Of a stretch of 64,000 nucleotides of DNA, positions 62,668-64,000 are shown one piece after another. Location: the NCBI RefSeq assembly GCF_023502235.1, contig NZ_JAMFLY010000002.1:248001-312000 (forward strand). Direction: 5' to 3'. The stretch is from Flagellimonas myxillae. Lineage in GTDB: Bacteria > Bacteroidota > Bacteroidia > Flavobacteriales > Flavobacteriaceae. A program made the position numbers and the translations under genes. Position 1 is the stretch's first letter. The number at the start of each line of letters is the position of its first letter. Below the pieces are notes generated by a model. It searched no databases. It worked only from the letters and a program-made list of their open reading frames with translations, and was not told the origin of the DNA.

Positions 62668-63963
62668 TTATTGAACAAGTGCGCTGTAAAAAACATCCTG
62701 CAGGGCAGTTCTAATATTGAGTCCGTAAAGCTTGCGATGTGTTCTGGAGGGGTAGACCCTATTGGAAAGAAAAATAAATACCAATTGGTTTTCTGGGTCG
62801 GCCCAGACAAAAGTTCCAGTAAATCCACCATGTCCAAAGCTTTTAGGACTTGCTTTTGGAGAGGGATATGCATCTGCGATTGCCAATGTATCGTTGCCCA
62901 ATAGGGGTTTGTCGAAGCCCAGCCCCCTTCGATTTTCGTTTTCTGGATACTGGACTTGGATAAAGTCTTCAACCACCGATTTGGAAATAATCTGTTCTCC
63001 ATCCAAGGTGGCGCCCATATTTTGGTAAAACAGCATGATTTTTGCCAAATCCTCCGCGGTACCAAACAGACCCGCATTACCAGAAACCCCACCCAAAAGG
63101 GAGGCATTTTCATCGTGCACCCAACCATGAGTCAAATCTTTCCTAAATAAAGTATCCATCTCTGTGGGTACAATTTTATTCGGGAAGTTCTTGGTCATGG
63201 GATTAAAGCCCAAGGTCTTGCTGCCTATGGGGTCGTAAAAGGTGTTCTTCAAATAAGTTTCATAATCTGTTCCGGTGAGAGTGGAAATAAGTTCTGGGTA
63301 AATCAAAAAGGTAAGTCCGGAATAGCGATACTTTTTTTCAGGAGAAACCTTGGAGCGATTGATCATCCGGTAGACTTTTCTTAGAAACCTATTTTTAACA
63401 TATAGCCCTTCATACACCTGCTTTTGAAATTTTTTGGAAGGCTCAGTGCGGACAAAACGTTTCTTTATTTTTCCATTTTTCATCGCCTTGTCCAGGAAAA
63501 TTATATAGGGCACCAAGCCTGCTTGATGGCTCAGAATCTCTCGTAGGGTTAAGTCTTTTTTGTCCTTACGTTTGGCCCAAGGCTTCCAGTAAGTGCTGAA
63601 TGGAGCATCCAGGTTTAGTTTTTTTTCGTCGACCAATTTCATAAGCGCGGGAAGGGGACCTGTGATTTTGGTCACCGAAGCCAAATCGTAAATATCATCG
63701 AGACCAACTTTTTGGACACTGTCGTAGGTATGGTAACCATATGCCTTGTGAAACACAACCGTATCGTTTTTGGCCACTAGAACTTGTGCCCCCGGAAAAG
63801 CTTGTTCCATTATCCCCAGTTGCATTATGGAGTCCACCTGGTGGTTAATGAATGTTTCATCCATTCCAGCTTCTTCAAGACTCCTATAATTCAAAGGGGT
63901 TTGGGCTATGCCTAAGTAAATACATCCTAAAAGGCAAATCAATAGTAGGGTTGGGTTTTTCAT
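62668..63963 (-). CDS. serine hydrolase, class C beta-lactamase fold
   Basis: A 431-residue exported serine hydrolase. Signal peptide 1-20 (LLLICLLGCIYLGIAQ). The catalytic SxxK is in LASVTKIT (Ser 96, Lys 99), the YxG/YxN-type motif in KYRYSGLTF, and the third motif in FGHGGFTGTF. Members act as D,D-peptidases or esterases; not evidence of antibiotic resistance. ATG is 37 bp from the right window edge. Confidence 0.9.
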   Translation of the reverse strand: MKNPTLLLICLLGCIYLGIAQTPLNYRSLEEAGMDETFINHQVDSIMQLGIMEQAFPGAQVLVAKNDTVVFHKAYGYHTYDSVQKVGLDDIYDLASVTKITGPLPALMKLVDEKKLNLDAPFSTYWKPWAKRKDKKDLTLREILSHQAGLVPYIIFLDKAMKNGKIKKRFVRTEPSKKFQKQVYEGLYVKNRFLRKVYRMINRSKVSPEKKYRYSGLTFLIYPELISTLTGTDYETYLKNTFYDPIGSKTLGFNPMTKNFPNKIVPTEMDTLFRKDLTHGWVHDENASLLGGVSGNAGLFGTAEDLAKIMLFYQNMGATLDGEQIISKSVVEDFIQVQYPENENRRGLGFDKPLLGNDTLAIADAYPSPKASPKSFGHGGFTGTFVWADPENQLVFIFLSNRVYPSRTHRKLYGLNIRTALQDVFYSALVQ

Positions 63964-64000
63964 TTGTAGTCGGATTGGATTGTAAAATTAGGCTAAAACA

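Noticed and set aside
62634-63128. 164-codon minus-strand frame overlapping the serine hydrolase
   Set aside because: Shifted frame of the same strand; the hydrolase frame holds all catalytic motifs.
62668-63963. Beta-lactamase resistance gene
   Set aside because: The motifs fit the broad serine hydrolase family; nothing points to antibiotic hydrolysis.

Overview
The window is chromosomal DNA of a member of the Bacteroidota, almost certainly a marine Flavobacteriaceae close to Muricauda/Allomuricauda (family level secure, genus a guess). Support comes from gliding protein GldH, a subtilase with a type IX secretion C-terminal domain, a divergent FecI/FecR pair, a one-piece hybrid two-component AraC regulator, a diheme-type succinate dehydrogenase, DUF2480, DUF3078, many Cys-lipoproteins, and TTTG-N20-TAnnTTTG promoters. 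I saw no rRNA, tRNA, CRISPR array, transposase or prophage. The window is mostly core and envelope genes, with small accessory insertions.

Layout. 1-6.3 kb: a truncated carboxypeptidase-regulatory-domain gene, anti-sigma FecR and a divergent ECF sigma factor, then trpS, a GlsB-like membrane protein, a PlsC acyltransferase and a cadherin/BspA-repeat lipoprotein. 6.3-6.8 kb: a gap holding a regulatory box and palindromic repeats. 6.8-10.8 kb: the tight operon ricT-gldH-penicillin-binding protein 1A. 10.9-13.5 kb: a CoA transferase operon (scoA-zinc-ribbon membrane protein-scoB), a 35-codon standalone small ORF and a PaiA-like acetyltransferase. 13.5-18.8 kb: two divergent small regulators, a methionine-type aminotransferase with an orphan Vsr endonuclease, a membrane-bound winged-helix regulator, and yceI plus a WD40-like protein. 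18.9-22.4 kb: sdhCAB with a clear promoter. 22.5-34.2 kb: rimK with an aspartoacylase-like partner, a PepSY-like protein with an AraC regulator, a DUF1624-like membrane protein, a sortilin-type BNR propeller protein, a Xaa-Pro aminopeptidase, BrnQ and small proteins. 34.3-38 kb: thiL and two surface lipoproteins. 38.1-45.7 kb: sufA-B-C-D-(outer membrane barrel)-S-E-T-DUF2480, the iron-sulfur assembly locus. 45.7-50.2 kb: two paralogous IPT/propeller lipoproteins and a DUF3078 protein. 50.8-55.3 kb: the TPR hybrid sensor/AraC regulator and two small lipoproteins. 55.3-64 kb: hflX, a nuclease-family protein, the T9SS subtilase, and a run of minus-strand housekeeping genes (VOC protein, 3'-5' exonuclease, Ogt, CNNM/CBS protein, serine hydrolase).

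The most interesting pattern is not a gene. Four envelope or secreted-protein genes far apart in the window (start codons at 6301, 47255, 48995 and 57664) each carry, 50-85 bp upstream and in the same orientation, two 9-bp direct repeats (TTCGTCAAT-like) separated by exactly 12 bp, a 21-bp period. In the three lipoprotein genes the spacer is also conserved as CCAAAnnGGGCA. This is the geometry of LytTR-type response-regulator sites, and in the subtilase gene the site sits where a -33 element would be, just ahead of a good TAnnTTTG box. I infer an uncharacterised surface-protein regulon whose regulator lies outside the window.

Where several starts are possible I give the one best supported and say why. 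Function calls rest on recognised motifs and family knowledge; no database search was run.
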